IMG/VR virus record: IMGVR_UViG_3300035670_010555
Span: 62,001 to 126,000 of that record
Origin: a virus
Direction: 5' to 3' (one strand)
Length of the DNA: 64,000 nt
Position numbers and translations under genes: made by a program. The notes under the pieces are model-generated. The model had not been told where the DNA came from. It saw only the letters and a program-made list of their open reading frames with translations, and did no database searches. Shown piece after piece: positions 32,556 to 41,452 of the stretch (positions are counted from its first letter, which is position 1; every line of letters begins with the position of its first letter).

Positions 32556-33301
32556 TGCAAACTTCAATCTCTGCTACAACAGAGGATATTTTATCAAAAA
32601 AAAGAGGTAGAAAGGCTGTTAAAGAAAATTATTTTGATGTAAGAGAAGAGGAGGCGGTTAGAAAATTTCTGATTGCCGAATCGTCCTACGAAAAAAATAA
32701 AATCTATAATCAGTTTTTAAGGCATCCTTTAGATAAAATGATTTCCTCAATTATTCGACGATATAAATTATATCGTAAAGATATGGATTTTGAGGAAATT
32801 CATACAGATACACATTCCTTCCTTATGACGAAAGTCGATAAGTTTAAGCCCGATAAAAATAAAAAGGCGTATTCTTATTTTGGAACTATATGTAAAAATT
32901 ACTTAATGGGCCAAATCATAAAAGACCAAAAAGAAACTAATCGAAAAATATCATACGAGGATATTTCATCAAGTTTAGAGGAAAGACCTGATTTGACTTA
33001 TAGAATTGACGATGATGTAGTTGAAACCGATTATGTGATTAATCAATATTTAGATGAGTTAAAAAATTACATTGAGTTAGAACAACTAAATGACAATGAA
33101 AAAAAATTAGGTTATGCACTAATTGATTTGTTTGATAATTACGAAACAATTTTTTCAGGGGCGGACAATAATAAATTCAATAAGAATGTAATATTATTAT
33201 CACTGAGAGAGATGACTAATTTAAGTACTAAAGAAATACGTAGTTCAATCAAAAGATTCAAAAAATTATATATCGTAATTCAATCAAGAATCAAAAACTA
33301 A
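32555..33301 (+). CDS. Late-transcription sigma factor, T4 gp55-like
   Basis: 248 residues. The middle shows a sigma region 2-like helix set: FLRHPLDKMISSIIRRYK, FEEIHTDTHSFLMTKVDKF, then DKNKKAYSYFGTICKNYLMGQI near 108-129, which corresponds to the promoter-melting helix of gp55-type factors. The C-terminus has a helix pattern (MTNLSTKEIRSSIKRFK) suited to a small region-4 or clamp-binding element. T4 gp55 directs host RNA polymerase to late promoters. The family match is by pattern only. A repeated TATTTAT word before many structural genes is its candidate target. Confidence 0.75.
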   Translation: MQTSISATTEDILSKKRGRKAVKENYFDVREEEAVRKFLIAESSYEKNKIYNQFLRHPLDKMISSIIRRYKLYRKDMDFEEIHTDTHSFLMTKVDKFKPDKNKKAYSYFGTICKNYLMGQIIKDQKETNRKISYEDISSSLEERPDLTYRIDDDVVETDYVINQYLDELKNYIELEQLNDNEKKLGYALIDLFDNYETIFSGADNNKFNKNVILLSLREMTNLSTKEIRSSIKRFKKLYIVIQSRIKN

Positions 33302-33309
33302 TAAAAAAG

Positions 33310-33317
33310 TATTTATA
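33310..33317 (+). promoter_or_regulatory. TATTTATA element, 3 bases before the 33321 start
   Basis: TATTTATA followed by GAT and the ATG. If a -10 element, the message would be leaderless. Confidence 0.45.
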
Positions 33318-33320
33318 GAT

Positions 33321-33689
33321 ATGCCGAGACCTCAAAGAAAAGAAATCAATTTTACCAAAGATTCTATATTATCACTCATGCAAGAAATCTATAATGAACT
33401 TGTAGAACAAAGACAAACTGCGATTAGGATACAGAATAAGATGTTAGCAATGTTAAAGGATCCATCTGATATGACTACTATTGGTCCTGTGATTGAAAAA
33501 CAACAAAAAATCGTAAATGATTGTGTTGAAAAAAAACTTAATTTATCGAAATTACAATCAAGTATTTGGGAAAAATCTAATAACAACAAGGAGGAATCAT
33601 TTTCTCTCGCAGATTTGGACGATGATTTAATACAGAATCTCATTGAAAAAGATGTTTCCAAAGATGAGGAATCATATAAAATGAGATAA
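33321..33689 (+). CDS. Hypothetical coiled-coil protein
   Basis: 122 residues, largely helical with a likely coiled coil over residues 12-80 (for example LMQEIYNELVEQRQTAIRIQ) and an acidic end (LADLDDDLIQNLIEKD). No enzyme motif. It begins a structural operon with its own TATTTATA element and is followed after 3 bases by the 692-residue protein. Likely an assembly factor or small baseplate part. Confidence 0.55.
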   Translation: MPRPQRKEINFTKDSILSLMQEIYNELVEQRQTAIRIQNKMLAMLKDPSDMTTIGPVIEKQQKIVNDCVEKKLNLSKLQSSIWEKSNNNKEESFSLADLDDDLIQNLIEKDVSKDEESYKMR

Positions 33690-33692
33690 AAT

Positions 33693-35771
33693 ATGCCATT
33701 AGATATAAATTCAGCTCAGCAAACAATTCAAAGTAAAATTGATGCATACAAAACTTACAGGGAGGTTTCACAATCCGAAAAGAGTTTATTGGGTAAAGCG
33801 GGAAATTCAGCATCAGAAGCAACATCGCAAATATCCAGTGCATTAGATAAGGTAAGTGAATTTCAAAAAAGATTTCAAAGAGATCCTCCGAATTCGATGG
33901 ATCAGTTGTTGGGATTCTTGGGGCAAACTCAAGGGAACGGTAGTTCTACTCTAAGATATTTAAGAAGTAAAATATTACAGGCTGCGGCACAAATTGAGCC
34001 AAAAATGGAGGATATCCTCAAAAGGGAAACGATAAATGCCCTTGGGTGTTCTGTCGAACAAACATACAATGGTGTGAGCGCGGAAAGTTTATCGTTTCAA
34101 CCATTACCTCTAAGACCTCAACAAGAAGGTATATACATACCTGTAAGTTCATTAGATTTTTTTTCGAATCTCAAACAATCTCCCGAAACTAATTTTGGTA
34201 GAGTTTATTACGAGAAAGAAGAACCATCTGCAGATTCAACATTTCGTCCTTATGGTGGGCCGATACCATTTCCAATGAATCGGCAATTGTTTGGATTAAT
34301 GACTTCTGACAACAAAGATAGGTCGTATAGTCAAATTAATGGTAAGAATTATTTAGGAAAATCAGGACAAAATCTATTCGACATACAATACACTCAAATG
34401 AATAGTTTTGGTGTAACGGGGGATTACTATCGAGTTTTTTTAATTGACCGTGAGGATAATCAAGGAAACATTACAAACAACGTTGGAGAATTTATTTCTG
34501 ATTATTATAGTACTATAAAAATAGTTGATTCTGTAGATATTGGCGCCCAAATTGTAAATTTAATTTCTGGTGCCATGAACATCGACGCACAAGTTGGGTT
34601 TGGTGAATTAAACAATCAAAGTAGATTTAGTTTAATTGCTTCTAGAATCCTTGGATTATGTTTTGATGAAAGAAGAGAAATCGATGTCAGCGGTGTCTCT
34701 AAAGTTGGTGAATTAGATGGTGTTGACGAATCTTTTTTCGAACTTAACGAGATTGATTTACGAAATATTGAAATTGAAATTTCGAATGTTCAAAATGGCA
34801 TCATAGAATTTGAAGATTGTGATAATATTCAATTACCTGTTAATTCTGAAACATTAGTGTCACAATTAATTGAGTTCCGAAATAATTTAAGTGGAGAAAC
34901 TGTTGAAGAACAAGCGGAAAATATTGGGGAAATTATCGATGCAATATCAGAGAATCCTGCATGGTCTTTAACCGCTCCTTCGAATTTGAACGTAAAACTT
35001 TCTATTGATAAAAGTGTAATTAAAAAAATACCATTGGCAGTTGCTGCGGCCGTATTGACACCAAAAAATCTATTACCACTTTATACTTTATTATCTATAG
35101 TTCAATCAGGATCAACATACACCTATAATCAGGCAGTAACTGAAATTAATGAGACCGGTGAATCGATTAATTCTCAAGGAAACGCTGGATCGAGTATTGG
35201 GTCACAAGGGAGTAATATTGTAACTAGTGGTGAAGACTTCTTAAAAAAATATAAAACGTTTGCAATTCAGGTTATTTCTCAAATTAATGCGGAGTTCCTT
35301 CAAGTTCTTTACGAAATATTAAAAAAAGATATTGTTAATTTAGTTTCTATTATAATTTCTGATGTTCAAAGATCGGCAATATTGAAACAATATGCAATAA
35401 TAATTAGATTAGCTCAAATTGCTTTGGTTGTGTCTCAATTAATAAACGATTATCGAAAATGTAAAAGTCTTTTAGATAACATCTTACTTTTACTAAATCT
35501 AATTGGTCAAACAGTTCCAATACAAATACCACTACCATTATTATCTTTGGCGGCATTATTACCAGGAACTTCACCTGAAAGAGCGTCAATTAATGTTATC
35601 GAAGGTCTACAAAAAGTAGGAATACCAACAGGAACTTTACCCGATGGTTCACCAAACTTAATGGCACTATATGATTTAATCAGTAAAAAAGGAAGTGATA
35701 AAGAAGAAGCGGAAAACGGAAAAATTTTAGTCGCAACCGCAACAGGCCCTGGATACGGAAAAAAATTATAA
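33693..35771 (+). CDS. Large structural protein, probably tail or baseplate
   Basis: 692 residues, not matched to a named family. The N-terminal 100 residues look helical (SQISSALDKVSEFQKRF). The middle contains mixed beta segments such as GGPIPFPMNRQLFGLM. The C-terminal third is strongly hydrophobic and helical (AIIIRLAQIALVVSQLI near 569-585, then NILLLLNLIGQ and PLPLLSLAALLPG near 600-629), like a protein that inserts in or contacts a membrane, or a buried core. It lies two genes upstream of a gp5-like baseplate gene, so a baseplate or tail-tip role is inferred. Confidence 0.6.
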   Translation: MPLDINSAQQTIQSKIDAYKTYREVSQSEKSLLGKAGNSASEATSQISSALDKVSEFQKRFQRDPPNSMDQLLGFLGQTQGNGSSTLRYLRSKILQAAAQIEPKMEDILKRETINALGCSVEQTYNGVSAESLSFQPLPLRPQQEGIYIPVSSLDFFSNLKQSPETNFGRVYYEKEEPSADSTFRPYGGPIPFPMNRQLFGLMTSDNKDRSYSQINGKNYLGKSGQNLFDIQYTQMNSFGVTGDYYRVFLIDREDNQGNITNNVGEFISDYYSTIKIVDSVDIGAQIVNLISGAMNIDAQVGFGELNNQSRFSLIASRILGLCFDERREIDVSGVSKVGELDGVDESFFELNEIDLRNIEIEISNVQNGIIEFEDCDNIQLPVNSETLVSQLIEFRNNLSGETVEEQAENIGEIIDAISENPAWSLTAPSNLNVKLSIDKSVIKKIPLAVAAAVLTPKNLLPLYTLLSIVQSGSTYTYNQAVTEINETGESINSQGNAGSSIGSQGSNIVTSGEDFLKKYKTFAIQVISQINAEFLQVLYEILKKDIVNLVSIIISDVQRSAILKQYAIIIRLAQIALVVSQLINDYRKCKSLLDNILLLLNLIGQTVPIQIPLPLLSLAALLPGTSPERASINVIEGLQKVGIPTGTLPDGSPNLMALYDLISKKGSDKEEAENGKILVATATGPGYGKKL

Positions 35772-35773
35772 CT

Positions 35774-35986
35774 ATGAAAGACGAAAAATTTAAGGAAATA
35801 TTAGATAGTCAATTATTACTCAAAGACTTACCAAATACAAAGTTGGTGGAATATATGGATTTATTATCATCGGATTTCGAATCAACAAAAGAATCTATAA
35901 TAAAAAGTACTTTATACTTAGATAAAGTTGAAGAATTATACGACAGAGTATTAAAGGTTTATCAAGAAAGAAATAATGGAAAATAA
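35774..35986 (+). CDS. Hypothetical 70-residue helical protein
   Basis: Short charged helical protein (FKEILDSQLLLKDLPNTKLVEYM, then a second helix ending VLKVYQERNNGK). Starts 2 bases after the large structural gene and overlaps the baseplate gene by 11 bases. Possibly a chaperone or a small baseplate component. Confidence 0.5.
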   Translation: MKDEKFKEILDSQLLLKDLPNTKLVEYMDLLSSDFESTKESIIKSTLYLDKVEELYDRVLKVYQERNNGK

Positions 35987-37511
35987 CTCAATATTTTTTC
36001 AGTGTAGGGTATTGAATACTGAAGACCCAATGATGTTGGGTAGAATCCGAGGTGTTAGACTTATCGACAATTATGACGATATCTTGAAAAGTATCAGTGA
36101 TCCTCCATGGAATGAGGAAAAAGATATATGGACATCAAGAGACCCATTTGTATTCAACGCGCTACTTCCCTATTTTGTATACTCTGTACCTAAAGTAGAC
36201 GAATTAGTACAGGTTATTTACGTAAACAAAGATTTCCAATATCAAAATCAGTACTACGTTCAGAATACCTTCTCGACCCCAACAGCAACATTCAAAGAAT
36301 TTTATTTTGGTGGAAATAAATTTACTGGCACGGGTATGCAAATCAAAAACCCAAAACCACTTAAAAATCAAGATGGTACTTTTACCGACCAATCTATACA
36401 TAAAGGAGTTTTTCCACAACCAGGGGATAATGCTCTCTTAGGTAGAGGAAGTGCGGATGTAATCATCAAACAAGATGAAGTTTTAATCAGAGCGGGTAAA
36501 TTCAAAGGGGAACAATTACAACCTAACGTAATACCTGTTGCAAACCAACAAAGAGGGTTTTTACAACTTTCTAAATTTCAAAGTACATTACAGAATTTAG
36601 AACCAAAAACGTATTTTGAATTACAAGAAAATGTTTTACTTACAAAATACTTAATCGAATGGACTTTAACCAACCCTGAAAATGCTCAAGATAGATTTAC
36701 AGGGGCGGTATATTTGTACCAACTAAAACCTGACGTTTCGATAAATTCCAAAAATATAACTGTTGATAGTGAAATTTCGGAAAACCTAAAAAAGTTAGTG
36801 GCAACCGAATCGTTTGTAATGTTGTCTAAAACACAAACTATTAAATTTATAAATGATTTTATAAATACATGTAATGAAACAAATGTGACTAAAAGTGGTA
36901 TTCAATTGTTTAGTGATAACAACGCTTCAAACAAATTTCCGATTTACTATCGGCCTAATTCATTAATGTATTCAAAATTAAATCCCTCCACTCCTTTGGG
37001 GTCATCGGCCACACCAATAGAAGTTAGTAACATCAGTGACATTTATAAGGGGATAAAATTAAATCCATCACTAAAAGGTGGATATGGATTAATTTATGCA
37101 AAAGGGAAGGTCGGAAATCCAAGAACACCAGTAAAAAAAGTAGTTAAACAACAAAAATACATCAATCAGGAATCTTCTTATGGGGCTTTAGGTAGTGATG
37201 TGCTATTTTTAGTTTCACACAATTCACAAGTACCTGGAAAAGGGAAAATCAATTTTGATGATACTTTATATGGGATTACTCCTGAGAAATTTGCTAATGA
37301 ATTTCTTCCAAAAACTTCAAGTATGGTTAGAGGTGAGGAACTTTTGGAATTGATTAACTTGATTGTAAAATTCTTGGTAACTCATACTCACGCATACCCA
37401 GGTCTACCACCAGTACCGGTAACTCAAGACGGTACAAACGTCCAATCTATCCTGACCGAACTCAATAATGCGGTTAACAAAATTCTAAGTAAAAATATTC
37501 GACTTAATTGA
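35976..37511 (+). CDS. Baseplate spike/OB-fold protein (gp5-like)
   Basis: 511 residues. Residues 1-110 resemble the OB-fold N-terminus of T4 gp5 and related spike proteins: FFQCRVLNTEDPMMLGRIRGVRL, DPFVFNALLPYF and VPKVDELVQVIYVN. LLGRGSADVIIKQDEVLIRAG near 149-169 is the short beta segment typical before the spike helix. The C-terminus carries VTHTHAYPGLPPVP, often seen near the end of such proteins. I see no lysozyme catalytic motif, unlike T4 gp5. It would form part of the tail tip that punctures the outer membrane. Confidence 0.65.
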   Translation: MENNSIFFQCRVLNTEDPMMLGRIRGVRLIDNYDDILKSISDPPWNEEKDIWTSRDPFVFNALLPYFVYSVPKVDELVQVIYVNKDFQYQNQYYVQNTFSTPTATFKEFYFGGNKFTGTGMQIKNPKPLKNQDGTFTDQSIHKGVFPQPGDNALLGRGSADVIIKQDEVLIRAGKFKGEQLQPNVIPVANQQRGFLQLSKFQSTLQNLEPKTYFELQENVLLTKYLIEWTLTNPENAQDRFTGAVYLYQLKPDVSINSKNITVDSEISENLKKLVATESFVMLSKTQTIKFINDFINTCNETNVTKSGIQLFSDNNASNKFPIYYRPNSLMYSKLNPSTPLGSSATPIEVSNISDIYKGIKLNPSLKGGYGLIYAKGKVGNPRTPVKKVVKQQKYINQESSYGALGSDVLFLVSHNSQVPGKGKINFDDTLYGITPEKFANEFLPKTSSMVRGEELLELINLIVKFLVTHTHAYPGLPPVPVTQDGTNVQSILTELNNAVNKILSKNIRLN

Positions 37512-37519
37512 TATTTATA
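37512..37519 (+). promoter_or_regulatory. TATTTATA element before the 37533 start
   Basis: TATTTATA with 13 bases to the ATG; the spacer is A-rich (AGATAAAAGATAA). Confidence 0.5.
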
Positions 37520-37532
37520 AGATAAAAGATAA

Positions 37533-39035
37533 ATGTCGATCTTAAGGTCTTATATAAATAAAAACAATACCATCATTTCAAACTCATATGTTAATACGGG
37601 AAGAAACCCTGTAATTGAGTTGAATTTTGGTGCTTCGGATTTAATTGTCCCAAACTTTGGTTTCACAAGATTTATCTTCGATTTAGATTTATCTTTATTA
37701 GAAGAAAACATAAGTTCAGGTGTCATATCTACAGGATGTACTTCCGCAATGACACACACTCTTAAAATGACTAACACATCTTCATTTGATAATGAATTAT
37801 TAAATTCATTTATGTCAAATGAAAGACGAAGAGCAACTTCATTTGACCTAATATTATGGAGAATTCCTAATTTTTCAGGAACCACAGGCGAACCTCAATA
37901 TTGGGATGAAGGCGTTGGTTATGACTACAATGACTTCAACATTGCACAAAATAGTGCAAATGGTGGAATTTCCCCTTTAACGTACGTTGACAGTCGAGCA
38001 TATTCCACACGACCATCTAACTGGTATCAGACGACAACTCTCTCTGGATGGTCTCAAAATGGTATCTACAACAATAAGAATGAGGGGTCTGTAAACTATT
38101 CAGGTTTGACCATCGTGGCAAGACAACATTTCGAACTCGGAAACGAGGATTTGAACATGGATATGACCGCTGAGATTAATGGTATATTGAATGGTTCTAT
38201 AACTGGTGTTACAGGTTGGGGTATTTCATATCTTCCTCAAATCGAAAATATCACAGGTCTTACGGAAAGTTACAGTGTAGCATTTTTCTCAAGACATACT
38301 CAAACCTTCTACCAACCTTATCTTTTAACAAATTACAATGATTTTGTAGAGGACGATAGAAATCTATTCCTCAAGAACCAAGAAAATAAGTTATTCTTGT
38401 ACGTTTATGAGAATGGAGACTTTGCAAATCTTGATTCTGGCCCATTCGTTAGAATCGAAGATAGAAATGGTACCGCAGTAACAGGTATGGGGGCATTAAC
38501 CACCTGTCTTAAAACTAAAGGGATATACGAAGTTACAGTACCTAATGGGTTTGCCAACTATCCAACACCATGTATTTTTTATGATGTATGGTCTGGTCTT
38601 ACAATTAACGGTCAATCCGTTCCAAATGTGACAAATCAATTCACATTACAACCATATACATCAGGTATTCAAATCGGGTCTGTTTCTAAAGACCCTGAAA
38701 TATACGGATTTGATTTCTATGGTATTCTACAAAATGAAAAAATTCTTAGTACAGATATTCGTAAAGTTGGTGTTACAATAAAGAAGGCCTACACAGGTCA
38801 ACAACTTCTATTAGACGTTTCAGGATTCTACAGAGTTTATGTAATGGAGGGAACCACAGAAGTCCAAGTACAAGATTGGACTCCGTTGAATCGTACTCCA
38901 AATGAATACTATTTCATATTTGATATGAGAGACAAGATACCGAATCAATATTTTGTTGATATTCAAGTGAATACTTCGGGAGAAAAAGATACTTATAAAA
39001 GACAATTAACATTTTCAATCGTAAATACAAAATGA
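37533..39035 (+). CDS. Structural protein, probably tail or fiber
   Basis: 500 residues, beta-rich with many Thr, Asn, Tyr and Gly and few charged helices, as in phage fiber or baseplate wedge proteins. Landmarks: YINKNNTIISNSYVNTGRNPVIELNFG at the N-terminus (a beta-sandwich style), RIPNFSGTTGEPQYWDEG near 111-128, and a C-terminal FYRVYVMEGTTEVQVQDW. No family named. It overlaps the following gene by four bases. Confidence 0.6.
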   Translation: MSILRSYINKNNTIISNSYVNTGRNPVIELNFGASDLIVPNFGFTRFIFDLDLSLLEENISSGVISTGCTSAMTHTLKMTNTSSFDNELLNSFMSNERRRATSFDLILWRIPNFSGTTGEPQYWDEGVGYDYNDFNIAQNSANGGISPLTYVDSRAYSTRPSNWYQTTTLSGWSQNGIYNNKNEGSVNYSGLTIVARQHFELGNEDLNMDMTAEINGILNGSITGVTGWGISYLPQIENITGLTESYSVAFFSRHTQTFYQPYLLTNYNDFVEDDRNLFLKNQENKLFLYVYENGDFANLDSGPFVRIEDRNGTAVTGMGALTTCLKTKGIYEVTVPNGFANYPTPCIFYDVWSGLTINGQSVPNVTNQFTLQPYTSGIQIGSVSKDPEIYGFDFYGILQNEKILSTDIRKVGVTIKKAYTGQQLLLDVSGFYRVYVMEGTTEVQVQDWTPLNRTPNEYYFIFDMRDKIPNQYFVDIQVNTSGEKDTYKRQLTFSIVNTK

Positions 39036-39502
39036 GTAAAGTAGTTAAGCTAACAGAAACCGATTTGACCCATTTGGTCAACAGAGTATTAAAAGAACAA
39101 GATGAAGAACAGGCAAATTACATGTTTTTTAGCAATTTGAAACAGATTGCTAGACAATGTAAAATGTTACTCGAAATGGACCCTGAAATGATTGACCAAA
39201 TTTTACTTGATGGTCATGATTGGGCTGATGACCACGTCACAGAAGCTAAAGTAAACATGGACCAAGTTTTTGATTTCATTATGAATGAAAAAAGAAAAAT
39301 GGATCAATACGTAGACTATGAAGAAATGAATGAGGGTAGAAAGAAAACAGGTACTAAACTTTGTGCGAGAGGTAAATCGGCAGCAAAGTCAAAATTTAAG
39401 GTCTATCCTTCAGCATATGCCAACGGTTACGCGGTTCAAGTGTGTAAAGGAAAAATGCCAGGTTTAGATGGGAAGAAACATTGCTCGGGGGCATATTGTT
39501 AA
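39032..39502 (+). CDS. Cys-containing basic phage protein with capsid-targeting-like N-terminus
   Basis: 156 residues. Begins KLTETDLTHLVNRVLKEQDEE, an amphipathic peptide ending in E-rich residues like those at the start of several virion proteins here. The C-terminal 50 residues form a basic Cys-rich domain (GTKLCARGKSAAKSKFKVYP, YANGYAVQVCKGK, GKKHCSGAYC) with four Cys. A similar type of domain is at the end of the convergent gene at 39977-40672. Could bind DNA and be packaged. A terminator follows. Confidence 0.55.
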   Translation: MSKVVKLTETDLTHLVNRVLKEQDEEQANYMFFSNLKQIARQCKMLLEMDPEMIDQILLDGHDWADDHVTEAKVNMDQVFDFIMNEKRKMDQYVDYEEMNEGRKKTGTKLCARGKSAAKSKFKVYPSAYANGYAVQVCKGKMPGLDGKKHCSGAYC

Positions 39503-39512
39503 AAAATAAATA

Positions 39513-39538
39513 GGGAATCTTAAGGTTCCCTTTTTTTT
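39513..39538 (+). terminator. Rho-independent terminator after structural operon
   Basis: GGGAATC-TTAA-GGTTCCC stem (7 bp with one G-T pair) followed by eight T. Ends the plus-strand structural operon at 39502. Confidence 0.9.
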
Positions 39539-39553
39539 ACTTAACAATTTTCA

Positions 39554-39561
39554 TATCTTTG
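39554..39561 (+). promoter_or_regulatory. Bacteroidota-type -7 element TATCTTTG
   Basis: TATCTTTG fits TAnnTTTG, 27 bases before the ATG at 39589. No clear TTTG at the -33 position. It may allow host-polymerase transcription of the following gene. Confidence 0.4.
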
Positions 39562-39588
39562 AATAGTTATTATATCTCACAAAAAGAC

Positions 39589-39984
39589 ATGAAAAGATTT
39601 TTCAGAAAATTATGGTTAAGATTTTTTATAAGAATGAATCGAACAATTCAACCGAAAGTCAATTTTGATGATAATGAGAAAACCGGATCATCAATTTGTC
39701 GAAAATTAATAAATCATGAGAATTCTAAATTTTTGATTGCACCTCTATCTCAAAAAAGATATATAAAGAATGAAACTTTAGAAATGTTTGTGATAATTCA
39801 AGAAGATAGAATAAACATCACCAATCACATTTACAATTATGATATTACAATTTCATTACAAATGGGAGAAAAACTTGGAAGGTTGTTCGATAATAAAGTG
39901 GAAGAGGCAAGAATGAAATTCGAAAAGGAAATACATAGCCAAGTACAACACTCACTGAAAAAAATCTTAGAAAAACTTATTTAA
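39589..39984 (+). CDS. Hypothetical basic protein
   Basis: 131 residues from the ATG at 39589 (MKRFFRKLWLRFF). An upstream TTG at 39559 would extend it by ten residues, but that TTG is part of the TATCTTTG promoter-like element, so I prefer the ATG. The N-terminus is basic and aromatic; the C-terminus is a helix (VEEARMKFEKEIHSQVQHSLKKILEKL). Overlaps the convergent gene by 8 bases. Function unknown; possibly an early gene. Confidence 0.5.
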   Translation: MKRFFRKLWLRFFIRMNRTIQPKVNFDDNEKTGSSICRKLINHENSKFLIAPLSQKRYIKNETLEMFVIIQEDRINITNHIYNYDITISLQMGEKLGRLFDNKVEEARMKFEKEIHSQVQHSLKKILEKLI

Positions 39985-40672
39985 TACTTTCTTTCAAAAT
40001 TTTAGTAATTAAATCCCTTAATGTTTCATTTTGGGATTTTTTTGGTTTATAACTTGTCATAGTTGGAGAATTTCCTGTACCTGCCTTTGGGTTCGCCTTT
40101 TCGGCTTTTCTTTTTTGTGAACATGCTGCTTTTTTCTGAGCATCTGTCATTTTGGAAGCAACACCCGCAGCTCTACATTTTGGATATCCTTTACTATCCG
40201 CTTCAGGTCTGCCACATGGAGGATGTCCTCCTCCTTCCTTTTTTCTACAAATGTTAACCCACGGACCTTTAGGTTGCTTGGACCCTTTTGGTTTTTTCTT
40301 TGTACCGAACCATACTGCTAAGTCTTCTTTTACCAACTTTTCTTTCAACGGTTCTCCACTCATAGTTGGATTTATTGCCGACCCATCCTCATCATTTTGA
40401 CCTTTATAAGTTTTTTTCTTTTGCATGTTAATTTTACTCATTAATTTGGTCCTTTTTTCAATTTTTTCCCTTTCTTCGGGTGATTCAGTAAAATCTCCAT
40501 CCGCCTCTTGATAGGCAAGTTGTGCATTAGTATATTTGTATACTGGATCTGTGAAAGGACCAACTTGGTTATCTTTCCAAATTTGTGGTCCGAGTACAAC
40601 TGGTCCTGAATAAGCACCGGTCAAACCTGCACCACTTACCTCTTTTATTATTTTTCTTATAATATCTTTCAC
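39977..40672 (-). CDS. Cys-rich DNA-binding-like virion protein
   Basis: 231 residues, GTG start. The N-terminal KDIIRKIIKEVSGAG is a short amphipathic peptide. Residues about 125-205 form a Cys/Gly/Lys-rich domain with WVNICRKKEGGGHPPCGRPEAD, YPKCRAAGVASKM and AACSQKRKAEKANP, resembling Cys-rich segments seen in phage and giant-virus proteins. It ends in another amphipathic helix, LRDLITKILKES. May bind DNA and be packaged into the head; not proven. Confidence 0.55.
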   Translation of the reverse strand: MKDIIRKIIKEVSGAGLTGAYSGPVVLGPQIWKDNQVGPFTDPVYKYTNAQLAYQEADGDFTESPEEREKIEKRTKLMSKINMQKKKTYKGQNDEDGSAINPTMSGEPLKEKLVKEDLAVWFGTKKKPKGSKQPKGPWVNICRKKEGGGHPPCGRPEADSKGYPKCRAAGVASKMTDAQKKAACSQKRKAEKANPKAGTGNSPTMTSYKPKKSQNETLRDLITKILKESIK

Positions 40673-40676
40673 ATTA

Positions 40677-40683
40677 ATAAATA
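40677..40683 (-). promoter_or_regulatory. TATTTAT element before the 40672 start
   Basis: TATTTAT on the minus strand, 4 bases from the GTG start codon. Confidence 0.4.
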
Positions 40684-40701
40684 TACAATTAACTCGAAAT
40701 T

Positions 40702-40926
40702 ATGGAACAAAAACAACCTTTGGGTCTACTATTTGGAAGTGTTGGGTACTACAGCCCTAACGATATAAACTCTATCTGCGACGACATGAATTTAGAACAA
40801 GCCTATTTCATGATTATCAAGGCATTAGAATATTCTCACAATTCTAGTTTGTTTACACTACAGGAGTCAGAAATAGTTTCTAAATCACTTCGAATAATGA
40901 ATATTCATTTTACTGAAGAAAAATAA
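40702..40926 (+). CDS. Hypothetical 74-residue protein
   Basis: MEQKQPLGLLFGSVGYYSPNDINS start; the rest is helical with a C-terminal SEIVSKSLRIMNIHF. No family recognised. Its stop abuts the start of the CAP-domain gene (TAATG), so the two are probably translated together. Confidence 0.5.
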   Translation: MEQKQPLGLLFGSVGYYSPNDINSICDDMNLEQAYFMIIKALEYSHNSSLFTLQESEIVSKSLRIMNIHFTEEK

Positions 40927-41447
40927 TGAAAAAAATAATTTTCATTTTGTTTTTATTTTTATTGACGGGTTTCAAAAACCCAAATAATAATGATGGACCC
41001 ATCATTATTCATTTCGAACAAATCCTGAATGAATATAGGATTTCAAATGGATTAAATCCGGTCAAAATTGACCCCTCCATGAAAGAATTTACTGATTTAC
41101 GCAGTAAAAATTTATTAACGTATTTTAGTCACAATGGTTTCACTGAAAACATACATTCGTATATTTCTGGTTTTACATATGGAGGGGAAAATATTGCGAA
41201 AATATTTATTCCAGAAAAAAATGATTCGAAAAATTGGTTCTCAAACATGAAAGAAATCCAAGAAATTTTTAACAAGATGTTCTCAGGGACCACAACAAAT
41301 TACGACATTGCAAAATATTGTTTTTTGGTGTGGAAACGTTCTGAATCACACAATGAACAACTTCTCGATGAAAAAGTAAAAAGATTTTACCTTTCTTATC
41401 AAAAAACTGAAAATCATTATTATTTCTGTTTTATTGCGTTGAACTAA
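40926..41447 (+). CDS. Secreted CAP/SCP-domain protein
   Basis: 173 residues. A signal peptide (MKKIIFILFLFLLTGFK) without a lipobox Cys precedes a CAP-type domain: ILNEYRISNGLNPVKIDPSMKEF, DLRSKN, YFSHNGF near 58-64, YGGENIAKIF near 73-82 and WKRSESHNEQLLDE near 123-136, the usual H-E-H-like cavity blocks. CAP proteins are secreted binding or protease-like proteins; roles in phages are not established. It would be exported to the host periplasm or surface, perhaps for lysis, superinfection exclusion or outer-membrane remodelling. Confidence 0.75.
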   Translation: MKKIIFILFLFLLTGFKNPNNNDGPIIIHFEQILNEYRISNGLNPVKIDPSMKEFTDLRSKNLLTYFSHNGFTENIHSYISGFTYGGENIAKIFIPEKNDSKNWFSNMKEIQEIFNKMFSGTTTNYDIAKYCFLVWKRSESHNEQLLDEKVKRFYLSYQKTENHYYFCFIALN

Positions 41448-41452
41448 TATAG

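Noticed and set aside
39559-39588. TTG start extending the gene at 39589 by ten codons
   Set aside because: The TTG overlaps the TATCTTTG promoter-like element, and an ATG follows in frame with a normal N-terminus.
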